Notes: generated by a model from the sequence alone, not told the origin. DNA of 20,754 nucleotides from Permianibacter sp036275115 (GCA_036275115.1 DASUEK010000248.1:1-20754), one strand, 5' to 3'; counted from the stretch's first letter, positions 1 to 7,948 are shown. Translations and numbers: made by a program.

Positions 1-781
1 CAACCACAAGCGCGGCTATTGCGAGCATTACGCCAACGCCGTGACCTTCCTGTTACGCGCCGGCGGTGTGCCGGCACGGGTGGTGGTCGGTTATCAAGGT
101 GGTGAGTGGAATCCGTATGGCAATTTCCTGACCGTGCGTCACCTCGATGCGCACGCCTGGCTGGAATTCTGGCGCGCCGGTGACGGCTGGATACGGCTGG
201 ATCCGACCGCGGCAGTGTCGCCGCTGCGTATCGATCAGTCGTATCTGGATCGCATTGCCCGGCGTGACAGCCTGATGAATTTCTCCGGTTGGGACAGTGT
301 CGTCACGCTGACCGGCGATGCCACCGATTGGACGCTGGTGAAATGGTGGCAACAGGCCAATCGCTGGTTTGAAGCGAACGTGGTCCAGTTCAATGCCGAT
401 GCCCAACGCGACTGGCTGGAAAATCTCGGCTTGCCGAAATTGTCGATGGCCGATCTGGTGCGCATTCTGGTGATCGGATTGTTGCTGATGCTGGCGATCA
501 GTGCCTGGCTCATCCTGCGCTCGCGTCCGGTCCGCGATCCGGTGGCGCGCATTTATGCCGCGTTCTGTGCCAAGCTGGCGCGCGCTGGCATCCGGCGTGA
601 ACCGCACGAAACGCCGCAGGATTTCCTGCGCCGGGCGCAGCGGGCCTTCCCCGCCGAGCGTGGCGAATTGCGAGCTTTCGTCGAGGCCTATGTCACGCTG
701 CGTTACGGCACCGGTGGTTCCCAGCGCGAATTGGCGCAGCAGTGGCGGCGGTTGCGTTGGCGCCGCTTGAAAGCCCTGTGA
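1..781 (+). CDS. Transglutaminase-like membrane protein, TgpA type (C-terminal part)
   Basis: The gene enters from the left edge and is open from base 2, so its N-terminus is missing. The visible protein starts inside a transglutaminase core: GYCEHYA carries the catalytic Cys (codon at 20-22), DAHAW the His (152-154) and RLDPTAA the Asp (200-202). A membrane helix follows (about 455-517), then a cytoplasmic tail of about 80 residues that resembles DUF4129 (AAFCAKLARAGI...HETPQDFLRRA). This order matches the second half of TgpA (DUF3488-transglutaminase-DUF4129), a periplasmic-facing enzyme usually encoded after MoxR ATPase and DUF58 genes. Those would lie upstream, outside the window. The stop is TGA at 779-781. 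The catalytic triad is intact, so the enzyme is probably active. The natural substrate cannot be told from sequence. Confidence 0.9.
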   Translation, partial: NHKRGYCEHYANAVTFLLRAGGVPARVVVGYQGGEWNPYGNFLTVRHLDAHAWLEFWRAGDGWIRLDPTAAVSPLRIDQSYLDRIARRDSLMNFSGWDSVVTLTGDATDWTLVKWWQQANRWFEANVVQFNADAQRDWLENLGLPKLSMADLVRILVIGLLLMLAISAWLILRSRPVRDPVARIYAAFCAKLARAGIRREPHETPQDFLRRAQRAFPAERGELRAFVEAYVTLRYGTGGSQRELAQQWRRLRWRRLKAL

Positions 782-846
782 TGTGCTTGCGGTGATCGTG
801 AAGGGGCTTGCCGGCGTGGCGTGCCGTTTTGCCGGCCTGTCGCAGG

Positions 847-852
847 TATAAT
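847..852 (+). promoter_or_regulatory. Possible -10 element of the miaE promoter
   Basis: TATAAT, a perfect sigma-70 -10 hexamer, lies about 70 bp upstream of the miaE ATG in the short gap after the transglutaminase gene. The -35 region at the usual distance (around 824-830, CCGTTTT) matches the consensus poorly, so this is only a candidate. Confidence 0.4.
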
Positions 853-920
853 GCCCCCGCTTGAGTCTTCCGGTTGCCGCCAGAGCGGCAGCTGGCCGTG
901 TGTTTTCAGGATGGGTTCTG

Positions 921-1523
921 ATGAGTCTTGCCGATATCCGGGCGTTTTTGCACTGCGAAACCCCAGATGCCTGGTTGGCGCGTGCCAACGCGGAATTGCC
1001 AACGCTGCTGATCGATCACGCCCACTGCGAAAAGAAAGCCGCGTCGACCGCGATGAGTTTGATGTACCGGTTTCCGGAGCGGCATGCCTTGCAGCACCAG
1101 CTGTCGCGGCTGGCGCGCGAGGAGCTGCGCCATTTTGAGCAAGTGATGGAATTGATGCAGGCCCGCGGCGTCAGCTACGGCACCTTGTCGCCGGCGCGTT
1201 ACGCCGCCGGTTTGCGCGCGCATACCCGCAAGCCGGAAGCGGAGTATCTGGTCGATGTCCTGATCATCGGCGCCTACATTGAAGCGCGTTCGTGCGAGCG
1301 CTTTGCTGCACTGGCTGAAGTGGTTAATGATGACGAGCTGGCGAGTTATTACCGCTTCCTGCTGCGCTCGGAATCCCGGCATTTCCGCAATTACCTGGAT
1401 CTTGCCAAGCTGTATGCCGAGGCGGATATCAGTGAGCGGGTGCGGCAATTTGGTGTCTGGGAGGCGGAGCTGATTGCCAGCCCGGATCCGCAGTATCGCT
1501 TTCACAGCGGCGTACCGGCCTGA
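921..1523 (+). CDS. miaE: tRNA-(ms2io6A37) hydroxylase MiaE
   Basis: This 200-residue protein matches MiaE, the non-haem diiron monooxygenase that hydroxylates the isopentenyl group of ms2i6A at position 37 of tRNAs reading UNN codons. The ligand set is readable: E37 in the first helix, E68 and H71 in REELRHF, E121 in IEARSCERF, and E151 and H154 in SESRHF. This is the ferritin-like arrangement of two carboxylate-plus-ExxH helix pairs. The start chosen is the ATG at 921, because MSLADIR gives the family's usual length and AGGAT lies upstream. An in-frame ATG at 861 would add 20 residues without family support. The gene is followed after 16 bp by a strong terminator. It is separated from the preceding gene by a candidate promoter, so it is probably monocistronic. 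Confidence 0.95.
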   Translation: MSLADIRAFLHCETPDAWLARANAELPTLLIDHAHCEKKAASTAMSLMYRFPERHALQHQLSRLAREELRHFEQVMELMQARGVSYGTLSPARYAAGLRAHTRKPEAEYLVDVLIIGAYIEARSCERFAALAEVVNDDELASYYRFLLRSESRHFRNYLDLAKLYAEADISERVRQFGVWEAELIASPDPQYRFHSGVPA

Positions 1524-1539
1524 GCCGATCGTGCGACAG

Positions 1540-1576
1540 AACAAAAACGCGGCCTTCAGCCGCGTTTTTGTTTTTC
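1540..1576. terminator. Bidirectional rho-independent terminator
   Basis: A perfect 14-bp stem pairs 1540-1553 with 1559-1572 around a 5-base loop (CTTCA). The GC core is CGCGGC/GCCGCG, flanked by A5 on the left and T5 on the right, so it can terminate both miaE (+) and the converging dehydrogenase gene (-). Confidence 0.92.
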
Positions 1577-1605
1577 CTGCCTGCAATGCTGTCAGCGAGA
1601 CGCTG

Positions 1606-2367
1606 TTACAAGCGCAGGCCGCCGTCGATTTCCAGCACGCGGCCGGTCAGGTAATCGTTTTCCAGAATGAATTGCACGGTCTGGGCAATGTTGTCTGGCA
1701 GGCCCATTTTGCGCAGCGGAATGCCGGCTTCGATTTTCGCGATCACCTCCGGCTTCATGCTCGCCGTCATGTCGGTGGCGATAAAGCCCGGCGCAATGGC
1801 GGCGGCACGGATGCCGTAACGCGCCAGTTCTTTTGCCCAGGTCACGGTCATTGCGGCGACGCCCGCTTTGGCGGCGGCGTAGTTGCTCTGGCCGATGTTG
1901 CCGGCGCGGGAAATGCTGGAGATGTTGATGATGACACCGGCGCGGCCGTTCTCAATCATCTGGGCCGCTGCTTCACGGCCGCACAGGAACACGCCGGTCA
2001 GATTGACGTCGATGACTTTCTGCCAGTCACTGAGGCTCAGTTTGCTGTCGATGACGCCGTCTTTGGCTTTCACCAGCAAACCGTCACGGATGATGCCGGC
2101 GTTGTTGACCAGCGCATCGACCGGACCGAGGCCGGCCTTGATGCGCTCGAACAGCGCGATCACATCGGCTTCGTTGCTGATGTCGGCCAGATAGCCTTCG
2201 GCGCGGGTACCGAGCTGGCGGCAGTCGGCCACCGCTTTTTCCACGGCTTCGCCGTTGCGATCAATGATGGCCAGCGTTGCGCCTTGCTGCGCCAGCCGGA
2301 GCGCCATGGCTTTGCCAAGGCCCTGACCGGCACCGGTGATGGCGATGATGGAATCCCGAATCTGCAT
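1606..2367 (-). CDS. FabG-like short-chain dehydrogenase/reductase
   Basis: This 253-residue classical SDR has the cofactor-binding TGAGQGLG at 11-18, NNAG at 88-91, structural N122, and the catalytic set S150, Y163 and K167 (YAAAK). The C-terminus, LTGRVLEIDGGLRL, is typical of FabG relatives. D36 at the end of the second beta strand suggests NAD(H) rather than NADP(H). A segment around residues 96-113 (LVKAKDGVIDSKLSL) is longer than in housekeeping FabG, and no fatty-acid synthesis genes lie nearby. I therefore call it a FabG-like oxidoreductase, not FabG itself, and its substrate is unknown. The ATG at 2367 is preceded by GGGAGA seven bases upstream, which decides it over an in-frame ATG at 2400. 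It ends against the shared terminator and is the last gene of the leftward block. Confidence 0.88.
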   Translation of the reverse strand: MQIRDSIIAITGAGQGLGKAMALRLAQQGATLAIIDRNGEAVEKAVADCRQLGTRAEGYLADISNEADVIALFERIKAGLGPVDALVNNAGIIRDGLLVKAKDGVIDSKLSLSDWQKVIDVNLTGVFLCGREAAAQMIENGRAGVIINISSISRAGNIGQSNYAAAKAGVAAMTVTWAKELARYGIRAAAIAPGFIATDMTASMKPEVIAKIEAGIPLRKMGLPDNIAQTVQFILENDYLTGRVLEIDGGLRL

Positions 2368-2517
2368 GGCGACGTCTCCCGCGATTGGCGTTTGCTGCAA
2401 TGCACAAAAACGCCGGCACTATAGCAGGATTCTCGAAGGAAATTGAAACCGGCGGCCGGCGCCCATGGCAGGCGAGGGCGCCGATTCAAGCTGGCTGTGG
2501 CGTAGTTAGAAGTGCTT

Positions 2518-2561
2518 ACTTACAGGGAATCAATTACTTACAGGCGCTTACGCACTTACAG
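2518..2561. repeat. Three phased ACTTACAG repeats, 18-bp period
   Basis: ACTTACAG occurs at 2518-2525, 2536-2543 and 2554-2561, exactly 18 bp apart (CTGTAAGT on the minus strand). The third copy overlaps the stop codon of the DUF523-DUF1722 gene. Because 18 is a multiple of three, each copy supplies a Leu-TAA in that gene's frame, giving a triple in-frame stop. Related GCTTAC hexamers lie at 2514-2519 and 2546-2551. Confidence 0.8.
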
Positions 2562-3521
2562 CACATTGCGCAGGCCAAGCTCGGTCGGCCATGGCGCGAA
2601 GTAGTACTGCTGCTGCAGGTAGGCATCGGGTTGGCGGCGCAGGTGGTGTTGCAGCAACGTCAGCGGCACCACCAGCGGGATCTTCTCCAGCCGGTAGTCG
2701 TCGATGAGGCTGGCCAGTTCCTCCCGGTCGCTGCTGTCGAGGCTGCGCTTGAAGTAGCCGGCGATGTGTTGCAGCACGTTGACGTGGCGTTTGCGGGTGG
2801 CCTTGCGCTTCAGTGCCGCCATGAACTCACTGGCGTAGCTGTCCAGCCAGTCGTTGCTGAGCCGGCCTTTCAGTTCGGCCACCATGCGGCCGAGCCGGCG
2901 ATAGGCGGCTTCGTTGTGGGCGAGCAGGATGAGCTTGTAACGGGTGTGAAAGGCAATGACTTCGGCCTTGCCGGGCTGGCTCGCCCGCAACGCCTGCCAG
3001 CGGGCGTAGGCGTAAACGCGGGTGATGAAATTCTCGCGCAGCACCGGATCGTGCAAGCGGCCTTCTTCTTCAATCGGCAACAGCGGAAAATGCGCCGCCA
3101 GCCGGGTCGCGTAAATGCCGCCGGTGTGTTGTGGCAGGCCACCGCTGGCGCCGTGCAGTTTGACCCGATCCATGCCGCAGCTTGGCGATTTGCTTTTCAG
3201 CACATAACCGGACAGCGCCTGTTGCCGCGGTCGCTGCCGATCGGTCCACATGATCATTTGATCGGTGAAATCGTCGTCCGGGTTTTTGACGCCGCGCAGC
3301 CGAATCTCACCACCGATGTTGGCAAGGTGAATGGTCGGGCGCGGCACGCCAAGACCGATGCCGAGTTCAGGGCAGAACGGCCGGTAATCGAAATAGCGCG
3401 CCAAGACATCGTTCAGGTAATCGTCGCGCTTGTGGCCGCCATCGAACCGCACCGGCTCGCCGAGCAGGCAAGTGCTGATGCCAACCAATGGTTTCTGCGG
3501 CAAGGGCTCAAACGCGATCAT
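2556..3521 (-). CDS. DUF523 and DUF1722 (YbgA-like) domain protein
   Basis: This 321-residue protein is a fusion of two uncharacterised domains that commonly occur together. The N-terminal half is DUF523: VGISTCLLGEPVRFDGGHK near residue 13, with conserved Cys residues, CPELGIGLGVPR near 50, and KSPSCG around 110. The C-terminal half is DUF1722, as in E. coli YbgA: KRHVNVLQHIAGYFK, then IPLVVPLTLLQHHL, ending in YFAPWPTELGLRN. DUF1722 genes often neighbour photolyase genes, but none is visible here. The ATG at 3521 has AGGAG seven bases upstream. The gene lies 96 bp downstream of the antiporter gene on the same strand and may be co-transcribed with it. The conserved cysteines suggest a metal or redox centre, but that is inference. 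Confidence 0.88.
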   Translation of the reverse strand: MIAFEPLPQKPLVGISTCLLGEPVRFDGGHKRDDYLNDVLARYFDYRPFCPELGIGLGVPRPTIHLANIGGEIRLRGVKNPDDDFTDQMIMWTDRQRPRQQALSGYVLKSKSPSCGMDRVKLHGASGGLPQHTGGIYATRLAAHFPLLPIEEEGRLHDPVLRENFITRVYAYARWQALRASQPGKAEVIAFHTRYKLILLAHNEAAYRRLGRMVAELKGRLSNDWLDSYASEFMAALKRKATRKRHVNVLQHIAGYFKRSLDSSDREELASLIDDYRLEKIPLVVPLTLLQHHLRRQPDAYLQQQYYFAPWPTELGLRNVL

Positions 3522-3617
3522 GCCGTGCTCCTGTTTGCGCGAGCGGTTTCAAATGACCCGTCATACATTGCGGCTGATACGTCGCCATCGGCGTCGCCGA
3601 TCGCCTGCGGTAGTTCA

Positions 3618-5609
3618 TCAGAATCGGCTGAACCGGCGATTTCCGGACAGCAAACAGGCTTCGGCGGCTTCGATGTGCTCCGGATATCCCATCAGCACCA
3701 AGGTGTCGCCGGCGCGCAGCAATTCGTTGTTGGCGGGATAGGGGTGCTCGATGCCGGCGCGGCGCAGCGAGGTGACTTCAACACCCATTGCTTCCAGATT
3801 GAGTGCGCCGAGATTGCTGCCGGTGCCGGCCGAATCGGGCGCCAGCGTCACCGGATGCAATTGCTGCGGCCGCTTGCCGCTGTCGCTGGTCATGTCAGCG
3901 CCAGCGCCGTAAAAGAAACCCTTGAGCTGTTTGTAGCGAGCGCGGCGCGCCTGCTGCACCCGATGCAGCACTTTGTTGACCGGCACATCCAGCATCACCA
4001 GCACATGCGACACCAGCATCAGGCTGCCTTCGAGAATTTCCGGCACCACTTCGGTGGCGCCGCTTTCGCGCAGCTCATCAAGGTGACTGTCGTCCTGGGT
4101 GCGCACCAGTACCGGCAAGTCCGGATGCAGATTGCGCACGCGCCGGACAATCAGTTCGGCATGTTCGGCGCTGTCGACACAGACCACCACCATGCGGGCC
4201 CGATCCACACCACAGGCGCGCAAGATCTCCGGCCGGCTGGCATCGCCAAAGAACACCCGCACGCCGGCTTGATTCGCTTCCTGCACGCGCTGACTGTCGC
4301 GATCCAGCGCCAGGGCTTTGTAGCCCTCGTGTTCGACGAAGCGCACCACCAACTGGCCGACTCGGCCGAAGCCGCAGACGATGACGTGGTGGTTCAATTC
4401 CTGCGCCGCTTGTTCGATCACTTGCAGCGGATCGCCGTCTTCATCCTGCTTGTGCCGACGTCGCAATACGATATCGGTCAGTCGGTTGCTGTGCCGCAAT
4501 GCCAGCGGTGCCAGCAGCATGCTGGCGATGCCAACCGTCAGGGCAACCGACACGGTATTGGCATCCATCAGACGGGTGTCTGATGCCAGCGCCAGCAAGG
4601 CAAACCCAAATTCACCGACTTGCGCCAGCACCATCCCGGACACAATCGCTTCGCGCCGGCGCTCTTTCATCAGCCGCAAGGCGAGGTACACCACCAGCAA
4701 TTTGATCAGGATGATCAGCGGCAGCGCCAGCATGATCACCAGCGTGTGATCGACCAGCACGCTCAAGGTCAACAGGTTGCCGATACCAATAAAGAACAGC
4801 CCCATCAGCACATCGCGGAACGGTCGGATTTCGGCTTCGATCTGATGGCGGAACTGGCTTTCGCCGAGTAGCGTGCCGGCCAGAAACGCGCCGAGCGCCA
4901 TCGACAAGCCGAGCTCGTGGGTCACGGCAGCGGCAACCAGTGTTACCAGCAGGCACACCAGCACGAACAGCTCATCGCTGCGGGTGCGGCTCACCCAATG
5001 GAACAGCGGCGGCAAAATGCGCCGGCCAATCAGCACCAGCACCGCGGCTGCGGTCAGGCCCTTGGCAAAGGCGAGCAGCAAATGCTGGGTGATCTGGCCC
5101 TGATCCGACACGGCCAGCGCTGGCACCAGAATCAGCAGCGGCACCGCCGCCAAATCCTGGAACAACAACACGCCGATCGCGTTGCGACCATGCCGGGTGT
5201 TCAGTTCACGCTGGGCCGCCAATTGTTTGCTGACCAGCGCCGTTGATGACATCGCCAGCGCCAGCGACAGCACCAACGCAATCTTGCTGTCGAGGCCAAA
5301 CAACACCAGCGGCAGCCCGAACGCGGCAGCGGTGCCGAGCATCTGGCTGGGGCCGAGCACAAATACGGCGCGGCGCAGGCTTTTCAGTTTCGGCAGCGAA
5401 AATTCGAGGCCGAGCGAAAACAGCAGGAAGACCAGACCGAGTTCGCCAAGCAGACGCAGCTCGGACGATTCCCCGTACAGCGAGTAACCGAGTTCGCTCA
5501 GCACGATGCCGGCGGCGAGGTAACCGAGAATGGCGGGCAACTGCCAACGCAGCAGGATCGCGATGACCAGCACGGTCAAGCCAAGCAGCATGATTCCTTG
5601 CAACAGCAT
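3618..5609 (-). CDS. CPA2 family cation/proton antiporter with RCK domains (Kef/YbaL-like)
   Basis: The protein has an N-terminal Na+/H+-exchanger membrane domain of about 380 residues with a dozen hydrophobic segments. Family signatures include LPAILGYLAAGIVL near residue 25 and LGLVFLLFSLGLEFSLPKL near 60. An RCK_N (TrkA-N) nucleotide-binding domain begins near residue 406 (HVIVCGFGRVG), and an RCK_C-like domain follows (about 585-650, ending in GDTLVLMGYPEHI). This is the architecture of KefB/KefC and YbaL, which exchange K+ or Na+ for protons at the inner membrane under control of a bound nucleotide or thiol ligand. The start is uncertain. The ATG at 5609 (663 residues) begins directly in the first helix, with GGGGG 11 bases upstream. 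An in-frame GTG at 5627 would add six residues. The gene follows the flavoprotein gene by about 50-70 bp on the same strand. Confidence 0.92.
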   Translation of the reverse strand: MLLQGIMLLGLTVLVIAILLRWQLPAILGYLAAGIVLSELGYSLYGESSELRLLGELGLVFLLFSLGLEFSLPKLKSLRRAVFVLGPSQMLGTAAAFGLPLVLFGLDSKIALVLSLALAMSSTALVSKQLAAQRELNTRHGRNAIGVLLFQDLAAVPLLILVPALAVSDQGQITQHLLLAFAKGLTAAAVLVLIGRRILPPLFHWVSRTRSDELFVLVCLLVTLVAAAVTHELGLSMALGAFLAGTLLGESQFRHQIEAEIRPFRDVLMGLFFIGIGNLLTLSVLVDHTLVIMLALPLIILIKLLVVYLALRLMKERRREAIVSGMVLAQVGEFGFALLALASDTRLMDANTVSVALTVGIASMLLAPLALRHSNRLTDIVLRRRHKQDEDGDPLQVIEQAAQELNHHVIVCGFGRVGQLVVRFVEHEGYKALALDRDSQRVQEANQAGVRVFFGDASRPEILRACGVDRARMVVVCVDSAEHAELIVRRVRNLHPDLPVLVRTQDDSHLDELRESGATEVVPEILEGSLMLVSHVLVMLDVPVNKVLHRVQQARRARYKQLKGFFYGAGADMTSDSGKRPQQLHPVTLAPDSAGTGSNLGALNLEAMGVEVTSLRRAGIEHPYPANNELLRAGDTLVLMGYPEHIEAAEACLLSGNRRFSRF

Positions 5610-5679
5610 GTGCTGGTCATCCCCCACAAGACGTCATCAAGACAGACCGCCTCGTGCGGCCTGCTACCGGCGGCCGCGA

Positions 5680-6414
5680 TCAGCCGCGCGAGAAAATGTA
5701 TTTTTCCCGTTTGACGGTCTTGACGCCGAAACCGATGCCTTTCAGGCGCTCGAACACTTCGTCGACCATTGCCGGGTTGCCACAAAGATAGACCAAGTCA
5801 TTGCCGGCTTGCGGATCCAGCTGCTGCAACCGTTCGGTAACGCGACCGGCGAATTCGTCCGCGCCGCTCACGGCTGCTCGCGACACGCACAAGCTGAAGC
5901 GAAAACCGGGAAAGGCGGCCGCCTGGGCGCGGAAATCGTCGAGATAAAATGCCTCGCCCTGATCCCGCACGCCGAACAGGAGCTCGACCTGCAAACCGTT
6001 TTGCAAGGCCGGCTGCATTTGCTTCAGCATGGAGCGGTACGGTGCGACACCGGTGCCGGTGGCGATCAGCAGTAGCCGCTTGGGCAGGGTGTCGGGCCAT
6101 ACCAACTGGCCATGCGGACCGGAAAACGCGATCTCGGCACCGGGTTGCGCCGACCATAACCAGCGCGTTGCCTTGCCCTGCTCGACATGGCTGGCAACGA
6201 GTTCGAGTGTCTCGGCGGCGCTGGGCGTGTCCGTGAGTGTCGCGACGCTGTAACTGCGTTTGAAAATCTCGCCGTTTTCGTCCGGCAAATGCAGCGAGAC
6301 AAATTCGCCGGGGCGGTAAGAAAAATGGCCGCCATCGCAGCGGACAAAGCGCAGCCGCCGGACATTGCGGCTGATCATGACCGAGTCGGTCAGACGAATG
6401 GGGGTCGCAAGCAT
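5680..6414 (-). CDS. Ferredoxin/flavodoxin-NADP+ reductase-like FAD oxidoreductase
   Basis: This 244-residue protein of the ferredoxin-NADP reductase (FNR) fold has an FAD domain with the RSYS signature at 53-56. Its NADP domain carries TGTGVAPYRSM starting at 119 and LCGNP near 210. It ends in EKYIFSRG, so the C-terminus is aromatic but extended past the usual terminal Tyr. The family passes electrons between NADPH and small iron-sulfur proteins or flavodoxins in the cytoplasm. The sequence is not close to E. coli Fpr or Pseudomonas FprA as I recall them, so I give no symbol. No ferredoxin, hydroxylase or oxygenase gene sits beside it, so the partner is unknown. The ATG at 6414 has CAGGAT 8 bases upstream. 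That SD and start lie inside an inverted repeat whose other arm is 60 bp further upstream (see findings). An upstream in-frame ATG (6483) lacks family support. Confidence 0.85.
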   Translation of the reverse strand: MLATPIRLTDSVMISRNVRRLRFVRCDGGHFSYRPGEFVSLHLPDENGEIFKRSYSVATLTDTPSAAETLELVASHVEQGKATRWLWSAQPGAEIAFSGPHGQLVWPDTLPKRLLLIATGTGVAPYRSMLKQMQPALQNGLQVELLFGVRDQGEAFYLDDFRAQAAAFPGFRFSLCVSRAAVSGADEFAGRVTERLQQLDPQAGNDLVYLCGNPAMVDEVFERLKGIGFGVKTVKREKYIFSRG

Positions 6415-6504
6415 GAACCGATCCTGAATGGTGCGACGCACCGTGGACGCACAGTGTAGGGGCCCGGGCTGGCGAGCGTCCACCGTTCAGGATCGATTCA
6501 GTGC
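6411..6504. repeat. Imperfect 29-bp inverted repeat over the flavoprotein translation start
   Basis: Arm 6411-6439 read on the minus strand and arm 6476-6504 read on the plus strand align with two mismatches and two single-base gaps. The core TTCAGGATCG is identical in both. The minus-strand arm contains the SD (CAGGAT) and ATG of the flavoprotein gene. In its mRNA the two arms could pair around a loop of about 36 nt. The copy facing right has GTG where the leftward copy has ATG. Confidence 0.75.
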
Positions 6505-6613
6505 GCGTGCCGCCAAATGGCATCAGCTTGACGATGCTTGCGCTGACCGGGCTACGACGCTACCCGGCGTCGGTTCGCGGCAGCGGTTCGAATCCACTCA
6601 GGGAGTTTTCATC

Positions 6614-7948
6614 ATGTTGCGCTCTGCCATCGCTTTTGCCCTCACCAGTGGCCTGTCCGCCGTCTGGGCTGCGGATGTGCCGGTGGCCCAGTCGGTGGCC
6701 GGTTATCAGGCCGATCGGCCGGCATCGCTTGCCAAAATGGCAAGCTCGCGGCAGGCCCGCTATCAGGATGGCGCGGCTGGCCCGGCTGCGGCGAACAAAA
6801 CCAGTGTCGGCATCAGCCATCGTGATCCGCTCCGGGTGGCGGCGCAACGCGCAGCCGAGACGGCTGCCAGCAAGCAGACGGGCGACAGCAAACTTGCCGG
6901 CGAAAACCCGCAGACCTCGACCGAGCCGACCCGGCCGGCCCAAGTCACGCTGCGCAAGAGTGCCAGCCATGATTTCCGGCTCTGGGATGCCGGGCGCAGC
7001 CTGATCAGCGATGTCGATGACGACGGCTATTTCCGCCGGTTTGAAATCCGTTTTGATGCCGATGTCAGCTACGGCGATGCGCTCGTGTACGCCAAGCTCT
7101 ACCTGCGCCGGGTCGGCGACAGCGGTGACTGGCAGCACTACTACACAACCGATGATTTCTGGATTTATGGCGAAAGTGACAGCGACGACTACTACGTCGA
7201 AACCCTGTTGAACGATGGCTACCCGACCGCCGAATACGATGTGCTGGTGGATCTGTATGAAAGCGGTTACAGCGGCATCGTTGCCACCATGGGTCCCTTT
7301 GAAGACAGCTCCTTGCGCGATTTGCCGCTGGAAGACAGTGGCCTCGATCTGGACATTCCTTACGCCGGTTTCTCGATCGGCGATGTCGACACCACTTTGC
7401 TGACTGACCGCGACAACGACGGTTACTACTCGCGCTTCACGGTCAGCTTCGATCCGGATCATGACAGCGGCAGCCGCGCCGCTTATGCCGTGCTGCGGAT
7501 CCGGGAGCCGGGCGGTGACTGGGAAACCGAGCACACGTCGGCAATCTTCACCATCGATGTCAGCGGTGATGCCGATCGCTACAGCTTCACGGCCGAGTGG
7601 CAGAGTGGCTATCCGACCGCCCGTTATGACATGCAAATCGATCTGTACGACGCTGGCAGCCAGCAGCTGGTCGCCAGCGTGTCGAGCGAGCGGCCGGAGT
7701 TGTCGCGGGTACCGCTGGAAGATGCCGACCGTGACGACAGCCCCGGCGGTGGTGGTGGCGGTGGCGGCGGTGACAGCGATTCCGACGGCAGTGGCGGTGG
7801 TGGTTCGATGAGCCTGCTGTTGCTGGGGGTGGTTGCCGGGTTGCTGCTGGCACGGGCGCGGCTGCGGTCCAGCCGGCAGGCCGTGCCGGTTACAGCCGAC
7901 CGCCGGCCGGGCCGGACGAAAACTGCGTCTTCCACGAACCAGCAGTGA
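6614..7948 (+). CDS. Secreted choice-anchor H-like protein with GlyGly-CTERM-like tail
   Basis: The 444-residue precursor starts at an ATG with AGGGAG nine bases upstream. A Sec signal peptide (about 1-19, cleavage after VWA) is followed by a linker to about residue 120. Two related domains follow, at about 121-235 and 250-362. Both have the same skeleton: D-DGY-F/S-RF-V/I-FD, an aromatic/Asp-rich strand, then GYPTA-YD--VDLY. This resembles the choice-anchor H family of surface proteins. After an Asp- and Gly-rich tract (about 377-398) comes a hydrophobic helix (SMSLLLLGVVAGLLLA) and an Arg cluster, as in GlyGly-CTERM signals processed by rhombosortase. Unusually, about 28 more residues follow the Arg cluster. 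I infer a protein exported, then anchored or cleaved at the cell envelope. The domain function is unknown. The family assignment is from memory of its motifs. Confidence 0.75.
   Translation: MLRSAIAFALTSGLSAVWAADVPVAQSVAGYQADRPASLAKMASSRQARYQDGAAGPAAANKTSVGISHRDPLRVAAQRAAETAASKQTGDSKLAGENPQTSTEPTRPAQVTLRKSASHDFRLWDAGRSLISDVDDDGYFRRFEIRFDADVSYGDALVYAKLYLRRVGDSGDWQHYYTTDDFWIYGESDSDDYYVETLLNDGYPTAEYDVLVDLYESGYSGIVATMGPFEDSSLRDLPLEDSGLDLDIPYAGFSIGDVDTTLLTDRDNDGYYSRFTVSFDPDHDSGSRAAYAVLRIREPGGDWETEHTSAIFTIDVSGDADRYSFTAEWQSGYPTARYDMQIDLYDAGSQQLVASVSSERPELSRVPLEDADRDDSPGGGGGGGGGDSDSDGSGGGGSMSLLLLGVVAGLLLARARLRSSRQAVPVTADRRPGRTKTASSTNQQ

Noticed and set aside
1474..2424. A 316-codon plus-strand frame antisense to the dehydrogenase gene
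   Set aside because: It crosses a strong terminator and overlaps a canonical SDR on the other strand.
2385..4583. A 732-codon open frame on the plus strand, antisense to the DUF523-DUF1722 and antiporter genes
   Set aside because: The opposite strand encodes two clear protein families with good SDs. The antisense product is His/Gln/Ala-rich with no domain, as expected from codon bias in GC-rich genes.
5646..5660. A small CCGC/GCGG hairpin between the flavoprotein and antiporter genes
   Set aside because: The stem is only about five base pairs with no T-tract, too weak to call a terminator.
7738..7806. GGT/GGC-rich run that looks like a simple DNA repeat
   Set aside because: It is the codon-level result of the poly-Gly/Asp linker before the sorting helix, with mixed Gly codons rather than a clean tandem array.
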